Shown here piece by piece: positions 23,917 to 30,470 of a stretch of 30,575 bases of DNA (the first letter of the stretch is position 1; each line of letters starts with the position of its first letter). The translations under genes and the position numbers were made by a program. The notes beneath the pieces were generated by a model. The model was not told the origin of the DNA. It worked only from the letters and a program-made list of their open reading frames with translations, and did no database searches. The DNA lies in IMG/VR virus record IMGVR_UViG_3300021197_000572, positions 1 through 30,575 of that record. One strand, written 5' to 3'. Source of the DNA: a virus.

Positions 23917-24093
23917 ATGAATATTACAGATATTAAAATGGCTATACTCGGCACGTTGGGTTTATATATAAATTTAAGTGGATTTAACACCTTTATTGCA
24001 ACACTTACTGGAGTTGTAATACTTGGATATACAATTTCACGTTGGTACTATCTAATCAAAGAAAATAACAAGTCAAAGAAAAAGAAAAAATAA
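23917..24093 (+). CDS. Small membrane protein, second holin-like candidate (58 aa)
   Basis: 58 residues from the ATG at 23917; a GTG at 23893 would add eight basic residues and overlap the holin, which seems less likely because the ATG has an A-rich leader. Two hydrophobic segments (about 7-22 and 26-42) and a Lys-only C-terminus resemble class II holins or antiholins. Its position directly after the holin supports a lysis role. Confidence 0.6.
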   Translation: MNITDIKMAILGTLGLYINLSGFNTFIATLTGVVILGYTISRWYYLIKENNKSKKKKK

Positions 24094-24098
24094 TTTTG
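24091..24098 (+). promoter_or_regulatory. Possible -7 box before the phosphoesterase gene
   Basis: TAATTTTG matches TAnnTTTG exactly and lies 25 nt before the ATG at 24123, but there is no TTTG 20 nt upstream, so this is a weak promoter candidate overlapping the stop codon of the previous gene. Confidence 0.25.
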
Positions 24099-24122
24099 TA
24101 TATTGTTGGCTAACAATTTATT

Positions 24123-25163
24123 ATGTCAGAGCAAAATAGGAACACAACAAGATTAAGATTAAAACAAGATGAAGTCGATATTATTAATGAGTATCGAGGA
24201 CTAAAAGAAGTAGCCGAACAAAGTGGAGTACATATTGACGATGTAAAACACGCTTGGCTTAAAAGCGATAATGCAAGTCTATTTGTAAAAAACCCAAATT
24301 TTCAATCAATAAAGAGAAATAAATTTGTTGAAGATCTAATCAAAGAATTAGACAACTACTCTCCACAATATCCAGAAATAAAAAGAGAAAAATCTAAAGC
24401 TGGTCACTTAATGGTTTTAGATCCAGCAGACATTCATATTGGAAAATTATGCACCAGATTAGAAACTGGTCAAGAGTATAACTCCCAGATAGCCGTTAAA
24501 CGAGTTTTAAGAGGTGTAAGAGGCGTTTTAAAATCTTCCAATGGTTTTGATATAGATAAGATTAATTTCATTGGAGGAAACGATATTTTACATATTGATA
24601 CGCCACATCGAAAAACTACTTCTGGAACTCCTCAAGATACGGACGGAATGTGGTATGAAAATTTCTTAATGGCTAAAAAGCTATATGTCGATGTTTTGGA
24701 GATATTAATATCAATAGCTGACGTACATTTTACATTTAATCCAAGTAATCACGATTATATAAGTGGCTTTATGTTGTCACAAACTATTGAGAGCCATTTT
24801 AGACATTGCAAGAATATCACTTTTGATACTGGCATTGCTCACAGAAAATATTTTACCTATCATAATAATTTGATTGGTACTACTCACGGAGACGGAGCAA
24901 AAATTGGAGACTTACCTAATTTAATGGCTCACGAAAGTAACGATTGGAGTAACTGCAAAAAGCGTTATTTTTACACGCATCACATACACCACAAAACAAG
25001 CAAGGATTTTATAGGTTGCACAGTAGAAAGTTTAAGATCTCCAAGCACTTCTGACAGTTGGCATCACAGAAACGGATATACTGGAGCAGTTGAGGGCGTT
25101 GAGGCGTTTATCCACCATAAGCAATATGGTCAAATTGCGAGATTAACTCACATTTTCGAGTAG
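24123..25163 (+). CDS. Calcineurin-like metallophosphoesterase with N-terminal HTH
   Basis: 346 residues. About 1-60 resembles a small helical DNA-binding segment (LKEVAEQSGVHIDDVKHAWL). The catalytic part carries the metallophosphoesterase blocks in order: DIHIG (103-107), FIGGNDILH (149-157), NPSNHD (206-211), TTHGDG (253-258) and THHIHH (285-290). All metal-ligand positions are present. Members cleave phosphodiesters, nucleic acids or nucleotides; substrate unknown here. It is the last gene of the late module. A weak hairpin with a T tract follows (25146-25168). Confidence 0.8.
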   Translation: MSEQNRNTTRLRLKQDEVDIINEYRGLKEVAEQSGVHIDDVKHAWLKSDNASLFVKNPNFQSIKRNKFVEDLIKELDNYSPQYPEIKREKSKAGHLMVLDPADIHIGKLCTRLETGQEYNSQIAVKRVLRGVRGVLKSSNGFDIDKINFIGGNDILHIDTPHRKTTSGTPQDTDGMWYENFLMAKKLYVDVLEILISIADVHFTFNPSNHDYISGFMLSQTIESHFRHCKNITFDTGIAHRKYFTYHNNLIGTTHGDGAKIGDLPNLMAHESNDWSNCKKRYFYTHHIHHKTSKDFIGCTVESLRSPSTSDSWHHRNGYTGAVEGVEAFIHHKQYGQIARLTHIFE

Positions 25164-25168
25164 TTTTT
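25146..25168 (+). terminator. Weak terminator candidate after late module
   Basis: ACTC (25146-25149) and GAGT (25158-25161) form a 4-bp stem followed by AGTTTTTTT. The stem is short, so efficiency is doubtful, but its position between the late genes and the early promoter is right. Confidence 0.35.
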
Positions 25169-25186
25169 TTATTTTTCTTCAAAAAA

Positions 25187-25229
25187 GTTATTAATACATT
25201 TGGTGTATAACTATTTTAGTTGTAAATTG
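25187..25229 (+). promoter_or_regulatory. Early promoter/operator module, copy 2
   Basis: Gap-free alignment to 63-105: A-run, GTTAT (25187-25191), TTTG at 25199-25202, ATAAC (25207-25211), a 20-nt spacer and TAAATTG at 25223-25229. Bases 25202-25210 read TTATACACC on the minus strand, an 8/9 DnaA box. A plus-strand TTATCCACC lies 90 bp upstream at 25108-25116. It should drive the replication module from 25258. Confidence 0.78.
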
Positions 25230-25257
25230 CCGTATTATTAATTTAAAACAAAACAAA

Positions 25258-25356
25258 ATGAAACCACCAAAAAGTTACCTTGAAAACCCAAACACAATTA
25301 AAGCCAATAAAGAATTGGTAAAAGTATTAAACAAAATGTTTGGCAAAAAAAAGTAA
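25258..25356 (+). CDS. Small basic protein (32 aa)
   Basis: 32 residues, Lys-rich, ending MFGKKK. It is the first gene after early promoter copy 2 and is preceded by AAAACAAAACAAA directly before the ATG. A leader peptide is possible because a stable hairpin follows at 25363. Function unknown. Confidence 0.5.
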   Translation: MKPPKSYLENPNTIKANKELVKVLNKMFGKKK

Positions 25357-25362
25357 AAAAAA

Positions 25363-25382
25363 GGGAGGTGTAAAAGCCTCCC
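25363..25382 (-). terminator. GGGAGG/CCTCCC hairpin, terminator only on the minus strand
   Basis: Perfect 6-bp G/C stem (25363-25368 with 25377-25382) and an 8-nt loop. On the + strand no T run follows; read on the minus strand the stem is followed by eight T, then more T, a textbook intrinsic terminator for leftward transcription. No leftward gene exists here, so it may block antisense transcription, or act on the + strand as an mRNA hairpin. Confidence 0.55.
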
Positions 25383-25408
25383 ATTAATAACCTTAAAAAC
25401 AAAACAAA

Positions 25409-25660
25409 ATGATTAAACCAATTGAATTAAGCAAAGAGCAGTACATTGAAACTATATTTCAACGAAAAGGAGAGATATTGTCAATAGAAGAAAAAAACGA
25501 TTACTGGACAGTAAATGTAAAACTAAAAAGTACTCTTGTTATTTGTGGAACTTATAATGCATTTACTTTAGTATTTGCAGAGCCAAGTAACGGAAAAGCA
25601 AGTTATGTAGCAAGTAATGAAAAAGTCCAAATGTATATGGACGCTGGAATAATTTATTAA
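25409..25660 (+). CDS. Early hypothetical protein (83 aa)
   Basis: 83 residues, beta-rich in the middle (YWTVNVKLKSTLVICGTYNAFTLVF). ATG with the A/C leader AAAAACAAAACAAA. No motif recognised. Second gene of the early module. Confidence 0.6.
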   Translation: MIKPIELSKEQYIETIFQRKGEILSIEEKNDYWTVNVKLKSTLVICGTYNAFTLVFAEPSNGKASYVASNEKVQMYMDAGIIY

Positions 25661-25678
25661 TCTTAAAAACAAAACAAA

Positions 25679-25819
25679 ATGAAAAAACTTAAATTATTTA
25701 CAAACGACACTAATACAAGTTTTACATTGGCTTGGTATTCATCGCATGAAGAAATGGAAATCAAATCATTTAAAACAAAAGTAAAAGCATTAGAATTTAT
25801 AAAACAAAACAAATGGTAA
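25679..25819 (+). CDS. Small early protein (46 aa)
   Basis: 46 residues, with the A/C leader before the ATG. It looks like a small alpha/beta unit (TNTSFTLAWYSSHEEMEIKSF). It contains the only CATG tetramer I found in the genome (25745-25748). It overlaps the next start by 7 nt. Function unknown. Confidence 0.5.
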   Translation: MKKLKLFTNDTNTSFTLAWYSSHEEMEIKSFKTKVKALEFIKQNKW

Positions 25820-25941
25820 AAACAAATTTTAGCAATCAGACAACTGACGCAGTATTGACAGAACAACAATATCGCATTGAAGCCTTGCAAAACAAAATCG
25901 AAGAATTAAAGGCAATTCTTGAAACTAACAATTTAATATAA
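25813..25941 (+). CDS. Small coiled-coil protein (42 aa)
   Basis: 42 residues. From about residue 15 to 38 a heptad pattern (LTEQQYRIEALQNKIEELKA) predicts a coiled coil and hence a dimer. The leader is formed by the end of the upstream gene (AAAACAAAACAA). Function unknown. Confidence 0.5.
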   Translation: MVKTNFSNQTTDAVLTEQQYRIEALQNKIEELKAILETNNLI

Positions 25942-25946
25942 ACAAA

Positions 25947-26357
25947 ATGAACAGAGAAAAAGTAGCAGAAATGTATAAGCGTTATAATTTAACGAAAGAC
26001 GATGTATTCCAGCACAAACATTATTTAATAATTACCAGAAGTGGAATATCTAAAATAAGTGCGTTAGAGGACATTAAAATAAAATATGACGCCATAACAT
26101 CAACTCCAGAGTTTTGCGTTGTTAAAGCGACTGCAATTAAGGGAGAGGAGCAAATAGAAACATTTGGCTCGGCAAAGTATGGAAAAAAGACTTGGAATGA
26201 AGAAACCAAGAAATATGTTGAAACTGGAAACACCTCCAGTTGGTATATATGTGAAATGGCAGAAAAGAGAGCTTTCTCAAGAGCCGTTTTGCAGATATGT
26301 AATTTATACGAATTAGGAATTTTTGGCGAAGATGAGTCAGAAGAATTTAAAAAATAA
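25947..26357 (+). CDS. Early phage protein, possible single-strand annealing/DNA-binding family
   Basis: 136 residues. HYLIITRSGISKISAL (about 25-40), a beta-strand block with FCVVKATAI, a short Gly/Lys loop and the helix MAEKRAFSRAVLQI (about 105-118) are in the order seen in a phage family I know from Bacteroidota replication modules. The AEKRAxSRA helix after a beta sheet resembles Rad52/RecT-like annealing proteins, but similarity is too thin to name the activity. Genomic context (HNH, DnaA-like, ATPase) favours a DNA-handling role. Confidence 0.6.
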   Translation: MNREKVAEMYKRYNLTKDDVFQHKHYLIITRSGISKISALEDIKIKYDAITSTPEFCVVKATAIKGEEQIETFGSAKYGKKTWNEETKKYVETGNTSSWYICEMAEKRAFSRAVLQICNLYELGIFGEDESEEFKK

Positions 26358-26361
26358 ACAA

Positions 26362-26517
26362 ATGAAAACAGAACTAACAGAAATACAAGATCAATTAAGA
26401 GTTTATTTATACTCTAATAATCAAGAGGAGATTGATAACGCAGAAGTTTATTTGCGAGGCGTACATAAAAGATATGGAACTGTCGATGTTAAACAAATAA
26501 AAAATATTATAAAATGA
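26362..26517 (+). CDS. Small hypothetical protein (51 aa)
   Basis: 51 residues from the ATG at 26362, chosen because of the AAATAAACAA leader; an upstream ATG at 26323 would overlap the previous gene by 35 nt. Helical, with no recognised motif. It overlaps the next gene by 4 nt (ATGA). Confidence 0.55.
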   Translation: MKTELTEIQDQLRVYLYSNNQEEIDNAEVYLRGVHKRYGTVDVKQIKNIIK

Positions 26518-26819
26518 AAAGCCTTGAGGAGATTTTAGAAAATATTACAAAAGTGGTTTCAACTTACGAAAGTGGAGAATATAAAGACTTAAATTTAATG
26601 CAAAGAGTATTAAGTACTAATATGTTTTTTCTGGCACAAAAGCAAGTTGAATACCACCAGAAATTTAACGCTGAATATCACTTGCATAAATCGACTGTAA
26701 ACGCTCAAAAGCAAAAATATGCAGAGCAAGTTGTTCCAGAGCTTTATATGTGTCGTAAGATAATGGACGCATCGAAAAACGTTGCAATATCAATGCATTT
26801 AGAATTAAAAATGAATTAA
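26514..26819 (+). CDS. Hypothetical helical protein (101 aa)
   Basis: 101 residues, helical throughout by eye, with a Lys/Glu/Gln-rich middle. It is coupled to its neighbours by ATGA at 26514 and one shared base at 26819. Position in the replication module suggests a DNA-metabolism accessory; no motif. Confidence 0.6.
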   Translation: MKSLEEILENITKVVSTYESGEYKDLNLMQRVLSTNMFFLAQKQVEYHQKFNAEYHLHKSTVNAQKQKYAEQVVPELYMCRKIMDASKNVAISMHLELKMN

Positions 26820-27214
26820 TGAAAAAACTTAAAGGAGTTGACGGAAAACTGGACATCGCTTGGAGTAAATTAGTCAAATTAATAGCTGGTAATAAGTGCG
26901 AGTATTGTGGCAAAACAACTTATTTAAACTCGCATCACATTTATTCGAGAAGTAAAAGGAGCGTTCGTTGGGACGTAAAAAATGGTATTTGCTTATGCGT
27001 TGGACATCATACTTTTAGCAGTACATTTTCAGCACACAAGACGCCATTGGAGTTTGTTAAATGGCTGGAAAATTACAAAGGAACTGATTATATAGATAAT
27101 CTTACTTTAAAAGCAAATAGTATAAGTAAATTGCATAAATTTGAAAAAGAAGAATTACTAAAACATTTAAACAATCAAATAATTAAATATGAACAAGACA
27201 TTAATAAATATTAA
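26819..27214 (+). CDS. HNH endonuclease
   Basis: 131 residues. CEYC (27-30) and a second cysteine region (CLC, 58-60) form the zinc knuckle. LNSHHIYSRS (36-45) supplies the first HNH histidines, N55 lies in KNGICL, and GHHTF (62-66) gives the final His. This is a complete beta-beta-alpha metal nuclease. Free-standing HNH proteins in phages can assist packaging or act as homing nucleases. Since it lies within the replication operon rather than beside terminase, a packaging role is less likely. It overlaps the next gene by 26 nt. Confidence 0.85.
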   Translation: MKKLKGVDGKLDIAWSKLVKLIAGNKCEYCGKTTYLNSHHIYSRSKRSVRWDVKNGICLCVGHHTFSSTFSAHKTPLEFVKWLENYKGTDYIDNLTLKANSISKLHKFEKEELLKHLNNQIIKYEQDINKY

Positions 27215-27752
27215 AAATCATTTAGACCAAGAGGCTGGAATTGATATTGCAACAAGAAAAAGGCACAGACCAATAGTTTTATTTAGAGTATTATTTTATA
27301 AACTTGCTTTAGATCTTACAAGTGAAAGTACTATAAAAATCGCTAAAGTTGTTGACAGAGACCATTCAACTATTATACATTCAAGAAATAATACTTTTGA
27401 ATATATGATGAGTTTGGAGAGATACAGAAACTTATATAAAAAATATATGGCTCTTTATAATACAGAAGTTATAGACTTTACAGACGAGGAGAGCATTGAA
27501 ATTCAAAGATTAACAAACCAATTAAATAAGCAATTAGATAATGTTGCAGAACTTGAAAGAATTGTTAATAGTATGTCTGGAGGCTTAACTAAAAACGAGA
27601 AAGAATATAGAACATTAACCAAAGAGCAAAAAATTGATTATGACGAAAGAGCTGGATTGTTTTTAAAAAGCCTTAAATGGAAAAAGCAAAATCAAAAGGG
27701 AGAAGTCATAAATTGTGGCAATAATGTCGCAGATGCAAGAGGAGTTTTATAA
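27189..27752 (+). CDS. DnaA domain IV-like DNA-binding protein
   Basis: 187 residues. Residues 15-90 look like the C-terminal DNA-binding domain of DnaA: RKRHRPIVLFRVLFYKLA, then VVDRDHSTIIHSRNN (54-68), equivalent to the DnaA signature (x-RDHSTV-x-H) that contacts the DnaA box. No AAA+ domain is present, so it cannot melt DNA by itself. The second half is a Glu/Lys coiled coil. It may bind DnaA-box-like sites, including TTATCCACC/TTATACACC in the early promoters at 63 and 25187, and could act as an origin marker, host DnaA decoy or regulator. Confidence 0.8.
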   Translation: MNKTLINIKNHLDQEAGIDIATRKRHRPIVLFRVLFYKLALDLTSESTIKIAKVVDRDHSTIIHSRNNTFEYMMSLERYRNLYKKYMALYNTEVIDFTDEESIEIQRLTNQLNKQLDNVAELERIVNSMSGGLTKNEKEYRTLTKEQKIDYDERAGLFLKSLKWKKQNQKGEVINCGNNVADARGVL

Positions 27753-27895
27753 TGAATTGGGAACTAACAATACAATTTCATTTTCCTCACGATAGATTTT
27801 CGGTAGGGTGGGAAGTTATCCAGCCAACTGAAGAATTTAATTATACAACAATATCTATTTATTTATTTATTGTAACTTTAACGCTCGATTTTTAA
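27752..27895 (+). CDS. Small hypothetical protein (47 aa)
   Basis: 47 residues. Its ATG shares one base with the preceding stop. The second half is hydrophobic (YTTISIYLFIVTLTLDF), possibly membrane-associated. The N-terminus is aromatic. Function unknown; the only other content in this gap is the A/C leader of the next gene. Confidence 0.45.
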   Translation: MNWELTIQFHFPHDRFSVGWEVIQPTEEFNYTTISIYLFIVTLTLDF

Positions 27896-27904
27896 ACAAA
27901 ACAA

Positions 27905-28558
27905 ATGAATGTACTGGAACTTTTTGCTGGTAGCAGAAGTATTGGAAAAGTATGCGATAAATTAAATTATAATGTTTTTTCTTCTGATATTAATGCATTT
28001 GATAAAATTGACTATGTTACTGATATTAATAGCTTTGATGTTTTAAAAGTGCCTTTTACTCCAGATATAATTTGGGCGTCTCCTCCTTGCACTTATTTTT
28101 CGGTTGCAAGTATTGGTAAACATTGGAATAAAAATCATACTCCAAAATCAGATAACGCATTAAAAGGAGTTAAATATGTAAACTCAACTTTAAAAATTAT
28201 AAATTATTTTTTAAACATAAATCCAAAATTATTTTTTTATATTGAAAATCCAAGAGGTAAATTAAGAAAATTAAATGTTGTAAAAGGTATTCCAAGAACA
28301 ACAGTATGGTATTGTAAATATGGAGATAAAAGAGCAAAACCAACTGACATTTGGAGTAATAATATTTATAATCCTTTGTTCAATCCTAAAGGTTGGAAAC
28401 CAAGATCTAAATGTTTTAATGGAAATATTAAATGCCACCACGAAGAAGCACCAAGAGGAGCAAGAACTGGAACACAAGGATTAAAAGATAATTATAATAG
28501 GTCAAAAATACCTTATTTACTTTGTAAAGAAATTTTAACAAACAAAACAAATGAATGA
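27905..28558 (+). CDS. DNA cytosine-5 methyltransferase, compact phage type
   Basis: 217 residues. SAM-binding motif I is ELFAGSRSIGK (5-15). The catalytic motif IV is ASPPCTYFS (58-66), with Cys62 as the nucleophile. Motif VI-like FYIENPRGK (111-119) has ENP in place of ENV. VWYCKYGDKRAKPTDIW (134-150) is characteristic of short phage members of the family. The target-recognition domain of typical 350-450 aa enzymes is almost absent. It probably modifies phage DNA against host restriction. The start follows the AAACAAAACAA leader. Confidence 0.8.
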   Translation: MNVLELFAGSRSIGKVCDKLNYNVFSSDINAFDKIDYVTDINSFDVLKVPFTPDIIWASPPCTYFSVASIGKHWNKNHTPKSDNALKGVKYVNSTLKIINYFLNINPKLFFYIENPRGKLRKLNVVKGIPRTTVWYCKYGDKRAKPTDIWSNNIYNPLFNPKGWKPRSKCFNGNIKCHHEEAPRGARTGTQGLKDNYNRSKIPYLLCKEILTNKTNE

Positions 28559-29231
28559 AACACCAAACTACTATGCTATTTTACCAGCAAAGGTAAGATA
28601 CGACAACAGACTAAAACCTAATGAGAAGATTTTATACGCTGAAATAACTGCATTGACCAACAAAACTGGCAAATGTTTTGCCTCCAATAGTTATTTTGCA
28701 AAGTTATATGACGTAACGCCTCAAAGCATAAGCAACTGGATAAGTAATTTAGTTAAATATGGCTATGTAAACAGAGAAATTATTTATAAAGAGGGTAGTA
28801 AAGAAATCCTTAATAGGTATATAACAATTATTATAGAGGGTATAAAAGAAAACTTTAAAGATAATAGTATAAATAATAATAATATATATATATATCAAGA
28901 GCCAGATTTTGAAACAATAGATGTTCACGAAATAAAATATGGTAAAGAGGGTTATAGCGAAAAAGAGTTTTTAAAACATTGGAAAGAATTAAGTCCAAAA
29001 TCATATATTTTAAAATTAGCAGAGCATCAACACAAGGCATTTAAAAAACTTTGTATATCTTACGGCAAACAAAACATTATTGAAGCCTTAAAAGGCTTTT
29101 ATATGCAAAAAAACAAATTACCAATCACACTAGAAACACCAGACCATTTTTTAAAGGAAGAAAGTTTCCAAAAATATTATTCAGCATACAAATCAAAAAC
29201 CCAATTATATGACAAAACAAATAATCGATAA
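28551..29231 (+). CDS. O-like replication initiator with N-terminal HTH
   Basis: 226 residues. The N-terminal about 75 residues are a winged-helix replication module (LKPNEKILYAEITAL, CFASNSYFAKLYDVTPQSIS, LVKYGYVNRE), as in helix_turn_helix_36 / phage replisome organisers. A low-complexity Asn/Ile/Tyr linker (about 103-117) connects to a DnaD/DnaB2-like C-terminal helical domain (EKEFLKHWKELSP..., IIEALKGFYMQK). By analogy with lambda O, the N-terminus binds the origin and the C-terminus recruits the helicase system. It overlaps the methyltransferase gene by 8 nt and the ATPase gene by 23 nt. Confidence 0.75.
   Translation: MNETPNYYAILPAKVRYDNRLKPNEKILYAEITALTNKTGKCFASNSYFAKLYDVTPQSISNWISNLVKYGYVNREIIYKEGSKEILNRYITIIIEGIKENFKDNSINNNNIYIYQEPDFETIDVHEIKYGKEGYSEKEFLKHWKELSPKSYILKLAEHQHKAFKKLCISYGKQNIIEALKGFYMQKNKLPITLETPDHFLKEESFQKYYSAYKSKTQLYDKTNNR
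28855..28901 (+). other. AT-only tract inside the O-like gene, candidate unwinding element
   Basis: Nearly pure A/T run centred on (TA)n at 28874-28897, coding for the Asn/Ile/Tyr linker. In lambda-type phages the origin lies in the linker of the initiator gene, so this tract could be a DNA unwinding element. No iterons beside it are visible to me. Confidence 0.3.
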
Positions 29232-30063
29232 TTACGAAATAGACTATCAGAAGAAAACACCAGCTTTAGATTTTGAAAACACTATTGTAAATCTAAACGA
29301 GAAGATTAAAAAGCCTCCAATTATTTTAAGTTGTGGACGTAACAATTATAACAACAATCCAATAAAAGTTATGAGCGAGGGCAACTTATCAATGATAATG
29401 GGAGAAGAAAAAAGCCGAAAATCATTTTTAAAGAGTTTAATTGAGGCATCAATCGTTGGAGGTAGATCAAATAATTATACTAATGACTTATTAGTTGGAC
29501 ATTTAAACCCAAATAAATATATATTTTCAATAGATACGGAGCAGTCAGCTTATGACGTTTGGTTAAATGGTAAAAGAGTGCCAGAAATGGCTGGAGGATT
29601 TCCAACTGTTTATAAAATGTTTAAGTGGAGAGAAAAAACTATTGACGAAAGACTTGAATTGCTACATTATTTATTTATGGAGAGCGAATATAAAGACGAG
29701 TTAGGTTTTGTTATGCTGGACGGATTTGTAGATTTTATAAAAGACTTTAACAGTCAGCACGAATGCTCCGAATTTATAGGTTTACTTATGAAATACAGTA
29801 GTTTAACCAAATGCCATATTTCTGGAGTTGTTCACGTAAACCCAAATACACAAAAGTCAAGAGGTCATTTAGGAACTATGCTCCAGCAAAAATGCGAAAA
29901 TGTAATTTTGGTAAAAGACGAGGGAGAATTTTCAAGCGTAAAATGTAAAAGGTCAAGAGGCGATATGAAATTTGAAGATTTTACAATTAGAATAAATAAT
30001 GATTGGCTACCATATATAAGCGAGGACAAAATTGAAGATAATTTAAAAACAATGTTTACATAA
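29209..30063 (+). CDS. RecA-fold ATPase, RepA/DnaB-like helicase or AAA_25 type
   Basis: 284 residues. Walker A is GEEKSRKS (65-72), Walker B is GFVMLDG (166-172), and YIFSIDTEQS (104-113) provides the catalytic Glu strand seen in RepA/AAA_25 proteins. HISGVVHVNPNTQKSRGHLG (about 204-223) is the sensor/motif-4 region. No primase or zinc domain. It probably works with the O-like protein as the phage replicative helicase or loader, or as a Sak4-type recombinase; the O-like neighbour favours the former. It starts 23 nt inside the upstream gene. Confidence 0.8.
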   Translation: MTKQIIDNYEIDYQKKTPALDFENTIVNLNEKIKKPPIILSCGRNNYNNNPIKVMSEGNLSMIMGEEKSRKSFLKSLIEASIVGGRSNNYTNDLLVGHLNPNKYIFSIDTEQSAYDVWLNGKRVPEMAGGFPTVYKMFKWREKTIDERLELLHYLFMESEYKDELGFVMLDGFVDFIKDFNSQHECSEFIGLLMKYSSLTKCHISGVVHVNPNTQKSRGHLGTMLQQKCENVILVKDEGEFSSVKCKRSRGDMKFEDFTIRINNDWLPYISEDKIEDNLKTMFT

Positions 30064-30470
30064 TGACAAGACAAGACATAAACCAATTAATGACTGCTAG
30101 AAACGTTGGCAGAAAAATGAATGTACAAGACGAGATAGCTTTAAAAAATATTATAAAATATTATAATAAAATACAAGATCCAATCATTGATAAAAATTTA
30201 CTATTCGCAAAATTGTTTATAGGCTATTTTAAGAGCGAAATAATTAGAACAGAGGGAAACTATAAATTGTCTATTGATAACATAATACGCAATCTTAAAA
30301 TAAGTCTGGAGGAAAGTTATTATCTATTTGCCACAGAATTAAAACAGATTGAAATACATAATTTGCAACCAGAGGTTAAAGAGTACGAAGAAATAATGGA
30401 AAAATTAAAAGATGAGAAGATAATCAATAGACTTAAAAACTTGATACAAGAAATAATTACTGATTATTAA
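30063..30470 (+). CDS. Early hypothetical protein (135 aa), last gene before the junction
   Basis: 135 residues, predicted helical, Lys/Glu/Ile-rich, no recognised motif. Its ATG shares one base with the ATPase stop. Its 3' end lies in the right terminal repeat; the equivalent bases at 1-53 are a corrupted copy. It may be a replication accessory protein. Confidence 0.65.
   Translation: MTRQDINQLMTARNVGRKMNVQDEIALKNIIKYYNKIQDPIIDKNLLFAKLFIGYFKSEIIRTEGNYKLSIDNIIRNLKISLEESYYLFATELKQIEIHNLQPEVKEYEEIMEKLKDEKIINRLKNLIQEIITDY

Noticed and set aside
29209-30063. Calling the ATPase a true DnaB helicase
   Set aside because: It is only 284 aa with no N-terminal DnaB domain; the RepA/AAA_25 description is as far as the motifs allow.
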